Shown here piece by piece: positions 13,139-20,843 of a stretch of DNA of 20,843 bases (its first letter is position 1; every line of letters starts with the position of its first letter). Below the pieces are notes generated by a model. That model had not been told where the DNA came from, made no database searches, and saw only the letters and a program-made list of their open reading frames with translations. A program made the position numbers and the translations under genes. The stretch spans positions 1-20,843 of the IMG/VR virus record IMGVR_UViG_3300022074_000464; one strand, 5' to 3'. This DNA is from a virus.

Positions 13139-14682
13139 TGGCTGATAATCTAGCTTCCTTCAAAGTCTTCTGCCAAGGAGGTCTTAACACTAGTAGGGAT
13201 GTGCTTTCTCAAGGTGAGACACAGCCAGGATCAGCTATATCTTTGATCAATTACGAACCTGCTGTTACTGGTGGCTACAGAAAGATAAGCGGCTTTGCTA
13301 ATAATTATGGTTCTGTAACAGGCCAGGCTAACACACCAGTTCTAGGTGTTTGTGTAGCAGATGGTATTAATGACGGTATACTAGCTTGTAGAAAACCATC
13401 AACAGGTAATAATTATCTACACTACTGGAGCAACTCTGGTTCAGCATGGAATGCTGTAACTACTTCAGGCTCACCTACTATGACAGGTGTAACTAAGGTT
13501 AGATTCTCTAGACTTAACTTTGGTACACAAAAGGTAGTTTTAACAGATGGTATAAACCCTGCAGCTACATATGATGGTACAACTTACACGCAGATCACTC
13601 ACGCTAACGCTCCAACAGATCCTAAGTACTCTGCAATATTTCAAAATCATTTATTCTTAGCAGGTGACCCTGCTCATCCAACAAAGCTATTCTTTAGTGC
13701 ACCGCTAGATGAAACAGACTTTGCACCAGGTCAAGGGGCAGGTGTAATAAATGTAGGATTTCCTATAGTTGCAATTAAATCGTTTAGGAACGAACTATTT
13801 ATATTTGGTAGTACAAACATTAAAAAGCTAGGTGGTACTGCCCTAGCTAACTTTGTACTACAAACTGTTACTGATGACTTAGGATGCCTAGCTACAGATA
13901 GTGTTATAGAAATTGGTGGTGACTTACTATTCTTATCTCAGGATGGTCTACGCCCTATCTCAGGTACAGCAAAGATTGGTGATGTTAATCTAGAGACAGT
14001 ATCAAAAGACATTCAGTCTATTTTTACAGACATAGTTTTTGACATTGACCTTAACAGCTTGAATGCTGTAACTATAAAACAGAAGACACAGTTTAGATAC
14101 TTCTTTGGTGCAGCAGATTCACAAGGTGTTATAGGTGGATTTAGACAAACACCAAATGGATTACAGTTTGAGTATGGGCAGCTACTAGGTATAACAGCTA
14201 CTTGTGCTGACAGTGGTTATATAGGACAGAATGAATTTGTAATACATGGCACTCAAGATGGTAAAGTACACAGGCAAGAACAAGGAAATAGCTTTGATGG
14301 TACAGACATCTTTAGTTTATTCCAGACTCCGTTTTTTCATATGCAAGACCCAGAACAACGCAAAGTATTTTACACTGTAGCTACATACTTAAGATCCGAA
14401 GGTGATAACTCTATAGTTATGTCGGCTGTGTATGACTACGAAGACGTAGATACATTAAACCCAACTAACTTTAATTTGACAACAACAGGCGCTGCAGCAT
14501 ATTATAATGAAGCTATATATAATAGTACTGCAATCTTTGATGGTAATCCATCACCAGTGCAACGCACAAATATATCAGGATCAGGTAAATCCGCATCTTT
14601 AAAATTCGTAACTAATGATTCCAGTGCATCACACAGTGTCCAAGGTTTAGTGATTACATTTGGAGTAGGAGACAGGTTATAA
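13138..14682 (+). CDS. P22 gp10-like tail nozzle / DNA-stabilisation protein, 514 aa
   Basis: The nozzle plugs the portal-adaptor channel and holds packaged DNA. The protein starts FKVFCQGGLNTSRDVLSQGE then SLINYEPAVTGGYRKISGF, a beginning I recognise from phage gp10-like stabilisation proteins. The body is beta-rich and blade-like, with HLFLAGDPAHPTKLFFSAPL, FPIVAIKSFRNELFIFGSTN and DLLFLSQDGLRPISGTAKIG, consistent with a beta-propeller. The size is near that of P22 gp10. It overlaps the adaptor by one base and precedes the fibres, as expected for a short-tailed phage. An exact family match would need a profile search. Confidence 0.8.
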   Translation: MADNLASFKVFCQGGLNTSRDVLSQGETQPGSAISLINYEPAVTGGYRKISGFANNYGSVTGQANTPVLGVCVADGINDGILACRKPSTGNNYLHYWSNSGSAWNAVTTSGSPTMTGVTKVRFSRLNFGTQKVVLTDGINPAATYDGTTYTQITHANAPTDPKYSAIFQNHLFLAGDPAHPTKLFFSAPLDETDFAPGQGAGVINVGFPIVAIKSFRNELFIFGSTNIKKLGGTALANFVLQTVTDDLGCLATDSVIEIGGDLLFLSQDGLRPISGTAKIGDVNLETVSKDIQSIFTDIVFDIDLNSLNAVTIKQKTQFRYFFGAADSQGVIGGFRQTPNGLQFEYGQLLGITATCADSGYIGQNEFVIHGTQDGKVHRQEQGNSFDGTDIFSLFQTPFFHMQDPEQRKVFYTVATYLRSEGDNSIVMSAVYDYEDVDTLNPTNFNLTTTGAAAYYNEAIYNSTAIFDGNPSPVQRTNISGSGKSASLKFVTNDSSASHSVQGLVITFGVGDRL

Positions 14683-14683
14683 T

Positions 14684-16993
14684 ATGGCAGGTTATACAAG
14701 ACAATCAGTAGCTGACATTATCGCTAATGCGGTTATTAAAGCTGCACCAGTAAACGCAGAGTATAACGCAATACGAGATGCTTTTGCTTTATCAGGCGGT
14801 CACAGACATGATGGTAGTTCTACAGAGGGTGCGTATGTACCCCTTATTGCTGACACGGATGCCTTAAACAAAGTTGTAATAGATACTAGTAATAACCGTA
14901 TAGGTTTCTTCAGTGAAGTAGGTGGGGCTGCAGTAGAACAAGTACGTATACAAGATGGTGCTATTGTTCCTGTAACTGACGATGATATAGACATTGGTAC
15001 TACATTATTAAAATTTAAAGATATACACATAGATGGCGTAGGATATTTTGACTCTATATCTGTATCGGGTACTGCTGCTTTTTCAAACATAGACATTAAT
15101 GGAGGTACTATTGATGGTGCAAGTATTGGTGCTTCTAGTGCTGATGCAGGTAGCTTTACAACTGTATCGTCATCTGGACAAGCCACACTTGCAAGTGTTG
15201 ATATTAATGGCGGTGCAGTGGATGGTACTATTATTGGTGCAACAACTCCATCATCTGTAGCCGCTACAACAGTCACAGCCTCATCAGGTTTTACAGGAGC
15301 ATTGCAAGGGCAAGTTACAGGAAATGTGACAGGTAATGTTAGTGGTGATTTAACAGGAGATGTGACAGGTAACGTAACTGCAGGTTCTGGCTTATCTACA
15401 TTTAATAATGTAACAGTCAACGGAACACTGGACGTTACAGGTACAACTATTGCTAACGTTACTGATCCCAGTTCTGCACAGGATGCTGCGACTAAAAATT
15501 ATGTTGATACACAGGTATCAGGACTTGTAGACTCAGCACCTGGAGCATTAAACACACTCAACGAACTAGCTGCAGCTATTAACGATGATGCAAGTTTTAG
15601 TACAACTATTACAAATAGTATAGCTACTAAGCTACCCCTTGCAGGTGGTACAATGTCGGGTGCTATAGCTATGGGTACTGCTAAGATTACAGGCTTAGGT
15701 GATCCAACAGCTAACCAAGATGCAGCAACTAAAAAGTATACAACCGATACATTCTTACCGTTAGCAGGTGGCACATTAACAGGTGCTATAGACATGGGTA
15801 GTCAAAAGATTACGACTACTTATACACCTACTAATAATCCTGACATCACAACCAAAGCTTATGTTGATGGCTTGTTTGGTAGCAGCCAAAACGCCTCTAC
15901 TTCAGCTACCAATGCACAAGCTTCTGCAACTGCTGCTGCAACTAGCGAAACAAATGCAGGTAACTCAGCTACGGCTGCTGCATCAAGTGCTACATCTGCA
16001 GCTTCAAGTGCAACATCTGCTGCTGCTTCTTTTGATGATTTTGATGATAGATACCTTGGACCTAAGTCTTCAGCTCCCACAGTTGACAATGACGGTGACG
16101 CCTTAGTTGCAGGTGCTCTCTATTTTAATACAGCAGTAAATATTCTTTATGTATACTCTACTGGTGGTGCATGGCAAGCTGCAGGTTCTTCAGTAAATGG
16201 AACATCTGGTAGAGAAGACTATGTTGTTGGAACTTCATCAGGGTCTTACAGTGGGTCAACTACAACCTTTCCTGCTACATATGATCCAGGCTTTGTAGAT
16301 GTCTATATGAACGGTATAAAATTAGCACCTACAGACTTTACATCTACAAGTGGAACAACTATAGTTTTAGGAACGGCTGCATCTACTAACGATGTCATTT
16401 CTATTGTAGGGTACGGTACATTTTCGTTAGGAAATATGTATACGCAAGCACAGTCTGATGCAAGGTACGCCCAACTAAGTGGTGCTACATTTACAGGAGA
16501 TGTAGATTTTGGTAGTAACAAAATTACTTACTCTAATGTCTACTCAAATGAAAATGATTTACCAAGTGCTAGTACGTATCACGGAATGTTTGCACACGTA
16601 CACGGTACAGGGAAAGCATATTTTGCACATGCAGGTAATTGGATAAAATTAGTTAGCCCAGAGACTTCTGGTGATTATGACTTTGGCAGTAATAAAATTA
16701 CTTACTCTAATGTTTATTCAAATGAATCAGACCTCCCATCAGCAAGCACGTACCACGGCATGTTTGCACACGTACATGGTACTGGCAAGGGGTACTACGC
16801 ACACGGTGGAAACTGGATAAAGCTTGTAAATGAAAATAGCTCTGGTGGTGTAGTACTTGGAAGTAATTGGACAGTAACTGAAAGTGGTGGGTCATTGTAC
16901 TTTGCTACTGGAGGTGTTAATAAAATGAAACTTGATGCTAATGGCAACTTAGATGTTGTTGGCGCAGTCAACTCAAACGCAACAATAAGCTAA
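14684..16993 (+). CDS. modular tail fibre protein, 769 aa
   Basis: The N-terminal domain (YTRQSVADIIANAVIKAAPV, GGHRHDGSSTEGAYVPLI) is the probable virion-attachment part. Fibre repeats follow: INGGTIDGASIGASS and INGGAVDGTIIGATT modules, a TGN/TGD run (about 210-231), two LPLAGGT...GAI.MG..KIT modules (from about 316 and 358), an Ala/Ser-rich coiled-coil-like stalk (about 403-455) with FDDFDDRYLG, and an ALYFNTAVNILYVY box. The C-terminal part carries two copies of a 50-residue His-rich module. These are typical trimeric fibre building blocks. No enzymatic or chaperone domain is recognised. The start ATG follows the nozzle stop by one base. Confidence 0.85.
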   Translation: MAGYTRQSVADIIANAVIKAAPVNAEYNAIRDAFALSGGHRHDGSSTEGAYVPLIADTDALNKVVIDTSNNRIGFFSEVGGAAVEQVRIQDGAIVPVTDDDIDIGTTLLKFKDIHIDGVGYFDSISVSGTAAFSNIDINGGTIDGASIGASSADAGSFTTVSSSGQATLASVDINGGAVDGTIIGATTPSSVAATTVTASSGFTGALQGQVTGNVTGNVSGDLTGDVTGNVTAGSGLSTFNNVTVNGTLDVTGTTIANVTDPSSAQDAATKNYVDTQVSGLVDSAPGALNTLNELAAAINDDASFSTTITNSIATKLPLAGGTMSGAIAMGTAKITGLGDPTANQDAATKKYTTDTFLPLAGGTLTGAIDMGSQKITTTYTPTNNPDITTKAYVDGLFGSSQNASTSATNAQASATAAATSETNAGNSATAAASSATSAASSATSAAASFDDFDDRYLGPKSSAPTVDNDGDALVAGALYFNTAVNILYVYSTGGAWQAAGSSVNGTSGREDYVVGTSSGSYSGSTTTFPATYDPGFVDVYMNGIKLAPTDFTSTSGTTIVLGTAASTNDVISIVGYGTFSLGNMYTQAQSDARYAQLSGATFTGDVDFGSNKITYSNVYSNENDLPSASTYHGMFAHVHGTGKAYFAHAGNWIKLVSPETSGDYDFGSNKITYSNVYSNESDLPSASTYHGMFAHVHGTGKGYYAHGGNWIKLVNENSSGGVVLGSNWTVTESGGSLYFATGGVNKMKLDANGNLDVVGAVNSNATIS
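16505..16828 (+). repeat. duplicated 150-bp module in the fibre gene
   Basis: Bases 16505-16654 and 16679-16828 encode 50-residue copies running from DFGSNKITYSNVYSNE to AHxGNWIKLV, with a shared YHGMFAHVHGTGK core. Codon by codon I count 46 identical residues, 4 substitutions and 23 synonymous changes, so the duplication is old and held by purifying selection. The HxH and AH positions are kept in both. Confidence 0.85.
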
Positions 16994-17008
16994 TAGGGGA
17001 TTCCGAAG

Positions 17009-20000
17009 ATGGCTTTAAAAGTAGGCGGCACAGAAGTTGTAGATAACAACCGACAGCTAAAAAACATTGCAACCATAGACAGTGGTACAGTCACCGCATT
17101 TAACAGTGCGCTTAATACTGACCCAACCAAAGGCACACTTACAAAGACGTTTGCCCAAAACGAAACGGCTGAGATAACACTTAGCTCTAATGTAACTGTA
17201 GGGCCAGTAGTATCTGCAACGAAGGAAGTACCACAAACAGGCATTAGCACTAAGGGTAACTGGGATGTAAATAGTACAGCATCGAACTACGACTTCCACA
17301 ATACGGCTGCGAATGTGACGCTTACGCCTAGTACTATTGGTTATGATTTAAGTGCTTTTTCGTATGATAGTAAAAGCTTTAATACTAATGTTAATATACA
17401 AGGAATTGACATTAGTAGCGATGGCACAAGAATATATTACGCTCAAAGCAGTGGTCAAATAAAACAAAGAACATTATCAACATCATTGGATATTTCTACA
17501 GCAGGTTCGGAAACATATTATGACCAATCGGCTCAAGACAATGAACCAAAAGATATAACATTTAAACCTGATGGTACTAAAATGTATGTAACAGGTAACC
17601 AATATAATCAGGTAGCCCAATATAGTTTAAGTACTGCTTGGGATATTACGACTGCAAGTTATGATATTAAATTTAAACAAGTACAAAGCCAAACGACTTC
17701 CCCTAGAAGCACTCAGTTTAAATCTGATGGTACTAAAATGTATGTTTTGGATGCTACTCACATAATTGAATATAGTTTATCAACTGCTTGGGATGTTTCA
17801 ACGGCATCTTATACAAACACTATTTTTCAAGTAAGCGGTCAAGACAGCGGCCCTAACGGCTTGGCCTTGAAGCCAGATGGCACAAAGATTTATGTTAGTG
17901 GTATAACTAACGATAAAGTTTATCAATATAATTTTGGAACTGCTTGGGATTTATCAACTCTTTCATACAGTAGCAGTACAGCTTCTTTTAGTTCAACAAG
18001 TGGACAACCAAGAGGTTTAGCTTTTAGTGCAAATGGTGGAAAAATGTATATTGGAGATTTTTCATCAGCTTATATATATCAGTTTACCACAGGAACAGAG
18101 GGTCTAGTTCTAGGCTCTGGCTCATTCGCAAGTACAGATGTCGGCAAACGCATCACAGGAAATGGCGGTGATGTAGTCCTAACGTCTACTGGCGGTGCAT
18201 TTAGCACAACAGGCGGCTCTGCATTTACGGATAGCAGTACGATAGCGGCAGGGTCTTGGTCTATGTTTGGTTTGAAAAGCGCAGGTGATGCTGATGGTAT
18301 TACTATATCTTCTGGCGCTGGAAGTGGTTCTGTAGATATAGATCAGGCAATAGAGGGTAGTAATACTTACCTTTATAGTGGAACAACAACTTCTGGTATT
18401 GATGTAACATTTAAACCTGATGGTACAAAAATGTATCTTGCAGATTTTAATGGTAATTCAGTTCGAGAATTTAATTTATCTACTGCATGGGATTTAACAA
18501 CAGCTAGTTATGTACAAAACTATGCATGGTCTAGTGCAACTTATGGTACTCAAACTACTTCTATGGCATTTAAGTCTGATGGAACAAGTTTTTATATTGT
18601 TAATTGGGGTTATGATTATTTACTGCAATTTAACCTTTCTACTGCTTGGGATGTTTCTACAGCAAGTTTTTATAATGCAAAAGACGTTTCTCAAAGCAGT
18701 TGGGGTTCTGTAAATAATCCAATAGGTTTACAGTTTAGTCCTGACGGTACTAAACTTTATATGAACTCAAATGCTGGTGATAAAACAGTCCAAATTAATT
18801 TAACTTCTGCATGGACTATAAATGGTGGGCAAACCGTTGCTCACACACATTCTCTTAGTTCCCAAATCTCAGGCTCTAATACAACAGCATTTGGTATTAA
18901 TTCTACTGGTACAAAAGTATATATTGGATCAACCGCTAGTTATAATCCAATATTCCAATACACTTTAAGCACACCTTATGATTTAAGCACTATTTCTTAT
19001 GACAATAAAAGTTTTCAAACAAGCTATGCTAGTGGTGGTTATGTTGGTGCTCTGTATGGAATATATATAAAACCTGATGACAGTAAATTTTATGCGACAG
19101 CATATAATGATTCTAAAGTACATGAGTGGAGTATTGCAACTTTTACCCAACCCACAGGTCAATATCATGTTGGCGTAACGAACACTTCTGGGCGCATAGA
19201 CAGTTCAGCATTCACAGACATCAACGGAATGACAGCCGCACAAAGCGCAGGGACAGGCACAGTTAACTACGCAGTCAGTACTGATGGCAGAACTACTTGG
19301 TCTGTAGCAAAAGCTACTGATGGTGTCAGGCCGATTGTGCGGAATAACAGCGGTACATGGCAGTATAATAATAACGCAGGGGTAGCATCTACTTACCAAG
19401 TAGCAAACCCTACTTATGTTCAAGTTAAATTTATAGGTACTGCTGCTATTCATGGGTTATTTATGAAGCCAGATGGTACTAAATTATATTACCAACAATA
19501 TACTGGTGGTTTAAGTGAGTGGGATTTATCTACACCTTACGACGTATCTACGGCTACTTACAATAATGTTACTAACACCTCTGCATTTAGTGGTCTAAGT
19601 AATGCTGGAACTGGTAACTATTTCGATCCAACTGGAACCTATTACTACATAACGAATATAGCTAATAATCAAGTTTCTCGTTGGACGCTGAGTACACCTT
19701 GGGATATTTCTACTTTAGGCTCTCGTCAAAATCAGTCCATCAGTGTTTCTGGTAATTTACTAGGTATTGATTTAAAAACTGATGGTACAAAAATGTTTTT
19801 ATGTACGGAGAACTCAGTAGTTGCTTATAATTTAAGTACTGCTTGGGATAACACGTCAGTCACTTCTAGCACACCAAATGTTACTTACAGTTTAGCAAGT
19901 TTTAGTGGGGCAGCGGCAGAAGCAATAAGATTTAAATCAGACGGTACAGAATTTTATATCTTAGACAAAAACAATAGCACAAGAATTTACATTTATTCAT

Positions 20001-20521
20001 TGTCTACTGCTTGGGATATTAGCACTGCTTCATATAGTTCGTATTACCAAATAACTGAAAGTATAACTACTGGGAGAGCTTTGGCGTTATCAAGTGATGG
20101 AAACAAAATGTATATTGTTGACGAAGCAAGTAGCGCAAGAACTTACGAGTACACTATTGGTTCATCAGCATACGCCACTACAGCTACATGGGCTAACGGC
20201 ACAGTCAATGATGAACTCTACACCCTACAACAAGCATTAGGCGCACAGTCTCATAACCGCATGGACAAAACCCAACTAGACGCTGTTGCCGATGCCAACC
20301 ATTTCGCCACTGGCACAAGCCTAGACCTGATGATTGCACTTAGGATGGATGCGGCTGCGTCTACACTGCCAACGAGTGATGGCGTTACGTTAAATTACGA
20401 TGCGGCTGCGTTGAACGAGGGTGCGGTATTGGGTACGGATTATGACTTCTTCCACCCTGCTGCCAATAAGGTGCAGATTAAATCGTTGGCTGCACAGAAC
20501 CTCAAAGTAAGAGTTGTATAG
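17009..20521 (+). CDS. large propeller-blade adhesin / receptor-binding protein, 1170 aa
   Basis: The N terminus (ALKVGGTEVVDNNRQLKNIA) resembles phage fibre starts. The body alternates blocks of about 50-residue repeats with non-repeat scaffold. Repeats follow the pattern KPDGTKMYV...QY.LSTAWDISTASY. Blocks span residues about 112-361, 452-713 and 801-1050, each with five blade motifs. Scaffold parts include FASTDVGKRITGNGGDVVL, GQYHVGVTNTSGRIDSSAF, RPIVRNNSGTWQYNNN and a C terminus TLPTSDGVTLNYDAAALNEG...LKVRVV, which I associate with marine phage fibre proteins. A virion-surface adhesin that binds host glycans is the likely role (inference). GGGGA eight bases upstream supports ATG 17009. 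Base composition differs sharply between blocks and scaffold. Confidence 0.8.
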   Translation: MALKVGGTEVVDNNRQLKNIATIDSGTVTAFNSALNTDPTKGTLTKTFAQNETAEITLSSNVTVGPVVSATKEVPQTGISTKGNWDVNSTASNYDFHNTAANVTLTPSTIGYDLSAFSYDSKSFNTNVNIQGIDISSDGTRIYYAQSSGQIKQRTLSTSLDISTAGSETYYDQSAQDNEPKDITFKPDGTKMYVTGNQYNQVAQYSLSTAWDITTASYDIKFKQVQSQTTSPRSTQFKSDGTKMYVLDATHIIEYSLSTAWDVSTASYTNTIFQVSGQDSGPNGLALKPDGTKIYVSGITNDKVYQYNFGTAWDLSTLSYSSSTASFSSTSGQPRGLAFSANGGKMYIGDFSSAYIYQFTTGTEGLVLGSGSFASTDVGKRITGNGGDVVLTSTGGAFSTTGGSAFTDSSTIAAGSWSMFGLKSAGDADGITISSGAGSGSVDIDQAIEGSNTYLYSGTTTSGIDVTFKPDGTKMYLADFNGNSVREFNLSTAWDLTTASYVQNYAWSSATYGTQTTSMAFKSDGTSFYIVNWGYDYLLQFNLSTAWDVSTASFYNAKDVSQSSWGSVNNPIGLQFSPDGTKLYMNSNAGDKTVQINLTSAWTINGGQTVAHTHSLSSQISGSNTTAFGINSTGTKVYIGSTASYNPIFQYTLSTPYDLSTISYDNKSFQTSYASGGYVGALYGIYIKPDDSKFYATAYNDSKVHEWSIATFTQPTGQYHVGVTNTSGRIDSSAFTDINGMTAAQSAGTGTVNYAVSTDGRTTWSVAKATDGVRPIVRNNSGTWQYNNNAGVASTYQVANPTYVQVKFIGTAAIHGLFMKPDGTKLYYQQYTGGLSEWDLSTPYDVSTATYNNVTNTSAFSGLSNAGTGNYFDPTGTYYYITNIANNQVSRWTLSTPWDISTLGSRQNQSISVSGNLLGIDLKTDGTKMFLCTENSVVAYNLSTAWDNTSVTSSTPNVTYSLASFSGAAAEAIRFKSDGTEFYILDKNNSTRIYIYSLSTAWDISTASYSSYYQITESITTGRALALSSDGNKMYIVDEASSARTYEYTIGSSAYATTATWANGTVNDELYTLQQALGAQSHNRMDKTQLDAVADANHFATGTSLDLMIALRMDAAASTLPTSDGVTLNYDAAALNEGAVLGTDYDFFHPAANKVQIKSLAAQNLKVRVV
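17342..18091 (+). repeat. propeller block 1, five blade motifs
   Basis: Five blades have their DGT-type turns near residues 138, 188, 240, 290 and 342 (SSDGTRIYY, KPDGTKMYV, KSDGTKMYV, KPDGTKIYV, SANGGKMYI). The period is about 50 residues, and YSLSTAWDxSTASY follows most turns. It is AT-rich compared with the flanking scaffold codons. Confidence 0.8.
18362..19147 (+). repeat. propeller block 2, five blade motifs
   Basis: Five blades have turns near residues 470, 523, 578, 632 and 690 (KPDGTKMYL, KSDGTSFYI, SPDGTKLYM, NSTGTKVYI, KPDDSKFYA). The period is about 54 residues. The last two turns are more diverged than the first three. Confidence 0.8.
19409..20158 (+). repeat. propeller block 3, five blade motifs
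   Basis: Five blades have turns near residues 821, 874, 925, 978 and 1030 (KPDGTKLYY, DPTGTYYYI, KTDGTKMFL, KSDGTEFYI, SSDGNKMYI). The period is about 52 residues. The same LSTxWDxST strand follows the first four turns. Confidence 0.8.
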
Positions 20522-20530
20522 GAGATATAA

Positions 20531-20843
20531 ATGTCTAGAGCAAGAGATTTAGCAAGTTTAATGTCGCAGGGAAACCTGCTGCAAGATGGTGTTATAAGCA
20601 CTACTGAAGTAGATGGCGTTACTGCTACATCTGCAGAGTTAAATAAGTTAGATGGTGTAACTGCAAACACAACAGAGCTAAACAAATTAGCAGGTGTTAC
20701 CGCAAGTACAGCAGAAATAAATAAACTTACAGGTGTTACTGCTAGTACTACAGAGATAAATAAACTTACAGGTTTATCTGCTTCTACTGTAGAAATAAAT
20801 AGAATAGCAGGTGTAACCTCAGATATTCAAACTCAGATTAACA
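20531..20843 (+). CDS. tail fibre protein, N-terminal part, runs off the window
   Basis: ATG 20531, six bases after AGGAG at 20520-20524, opens a frame that continues to the window end (104 complete codons, no stop). The N terminus is MSRARDLASLMSQGNLLQDG, a fibre-like start. Five tandem 13-residue repeats follow (DGVTATSAELNKL and variants), a motif common in phage fibre shafts. It is the third fibre-type gene in a row. The missing C terminus would hold the tip domain, so specificity cannot be judged. Confidence 0.8.
   Translation, partial: MSRARDLASLMSQGNLLQDGVISTTEVDGVTATSAELNKLDGVTANTTELNKLAGVTASTAEINKLTGVTASTTEINKLTGLSASTVEINRIAGVTSDIQTQIN
20612..20806 (+). repeat. five tandem 39-bp (13-residue) fibre repeats
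   Basis: The units read DGVTATSAELNKL, DGVTANTTELNKL, AGVTASTAEINKL, TGVTASTTEINKL and TGLSASTVEINRI, and a sixth begins AGVTSDIQ. The 13-residue period suggests a regular beta-structured trimeric shaft. The third and fourth units are most alike at DNA level, which hints at recent unit duplication. Confidence 0.8.

Overview
This window reads as the structural (late) half of a short-tailed, podovirus-like marine bacteriophage genome. Every supported gene lies on the + strand. The genes are tightly packed, and many junctions overlap by 1-14 bases. The DNA is AT-rich. A terminase, portal, scaffold, coat, head-tail adaptor, P22 gp10-like nozzle and fibre order, with no tail tube, sheath or tape-measure gene, points to a short-tailed virion. 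The host cannot be read directly. A phage copy of a DUF1127 gene, a family concentrated in proteobacteria and especially alphaproteobacteria, and the resemblance of many small genes to those of marine phages make a marine alphaproteobacterium the best guess (inference).

Layout. Bases 1-472 form a gene-free AT-rich control region with a sigma70-like promoter, three AACATTAATGT palindromes, a tandem near-repeat, an inverted repeat and an 18-base pyrimidine run. Bases 473-3218 hold nine small genes: a conserved phage hypothetical, a membrane-anchored coiled-coil protein, several very basic small proteins, a 24-residue cysteine-rich candidate microprotein, a 225-residue hypothetical and a Lys/Gly/Met repeat protein. 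A promoter-like leader then precedes the DUF1127 gene (3311), a C-terminally anchored membrane protein, the small terminase subunit, a conserved protein that seems to start at ATA, and the large terminase subunit. A 66-residue gene, the portal, a 64-residue gene and a 439-residue probable virion protein follow. Scaffold (10107) and major capsid (11279) genes each have their own promoter-like leader, and the capsid leader is long and foldable. A hairpin follows the capsid gene. Adaptor, nozzle and three successive fibre or adhesin genes fill the rest, and the last gene runs off the window.

How the parts work together. The terminase subunits cut and pump DNA through the portal into a shell built from scaffold and coat protein. 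The adaptor and nozzle close the portal, and the fibres mediate host recognition. Separate promoter-like modules before scaffold and coat, and the hairpin after coat, fit the need to make these proteins in bulk.

Most notable: (1) a repeated promoter-leader module (TATAACTAT, then a hairpin, then AACATA(A)GGAG); (2) a 1170-residue adhesin with fifteen propeller-blade motifs in three blocks of five, set in a scaffold of visibly different base composition; (3) a phage DUF1127 gene; (4) an apparent ATA start; (5) a foldable capsid-gene leader. I did not recognise a defence system, integrase, tRNA, CRISPR array or lysin here.
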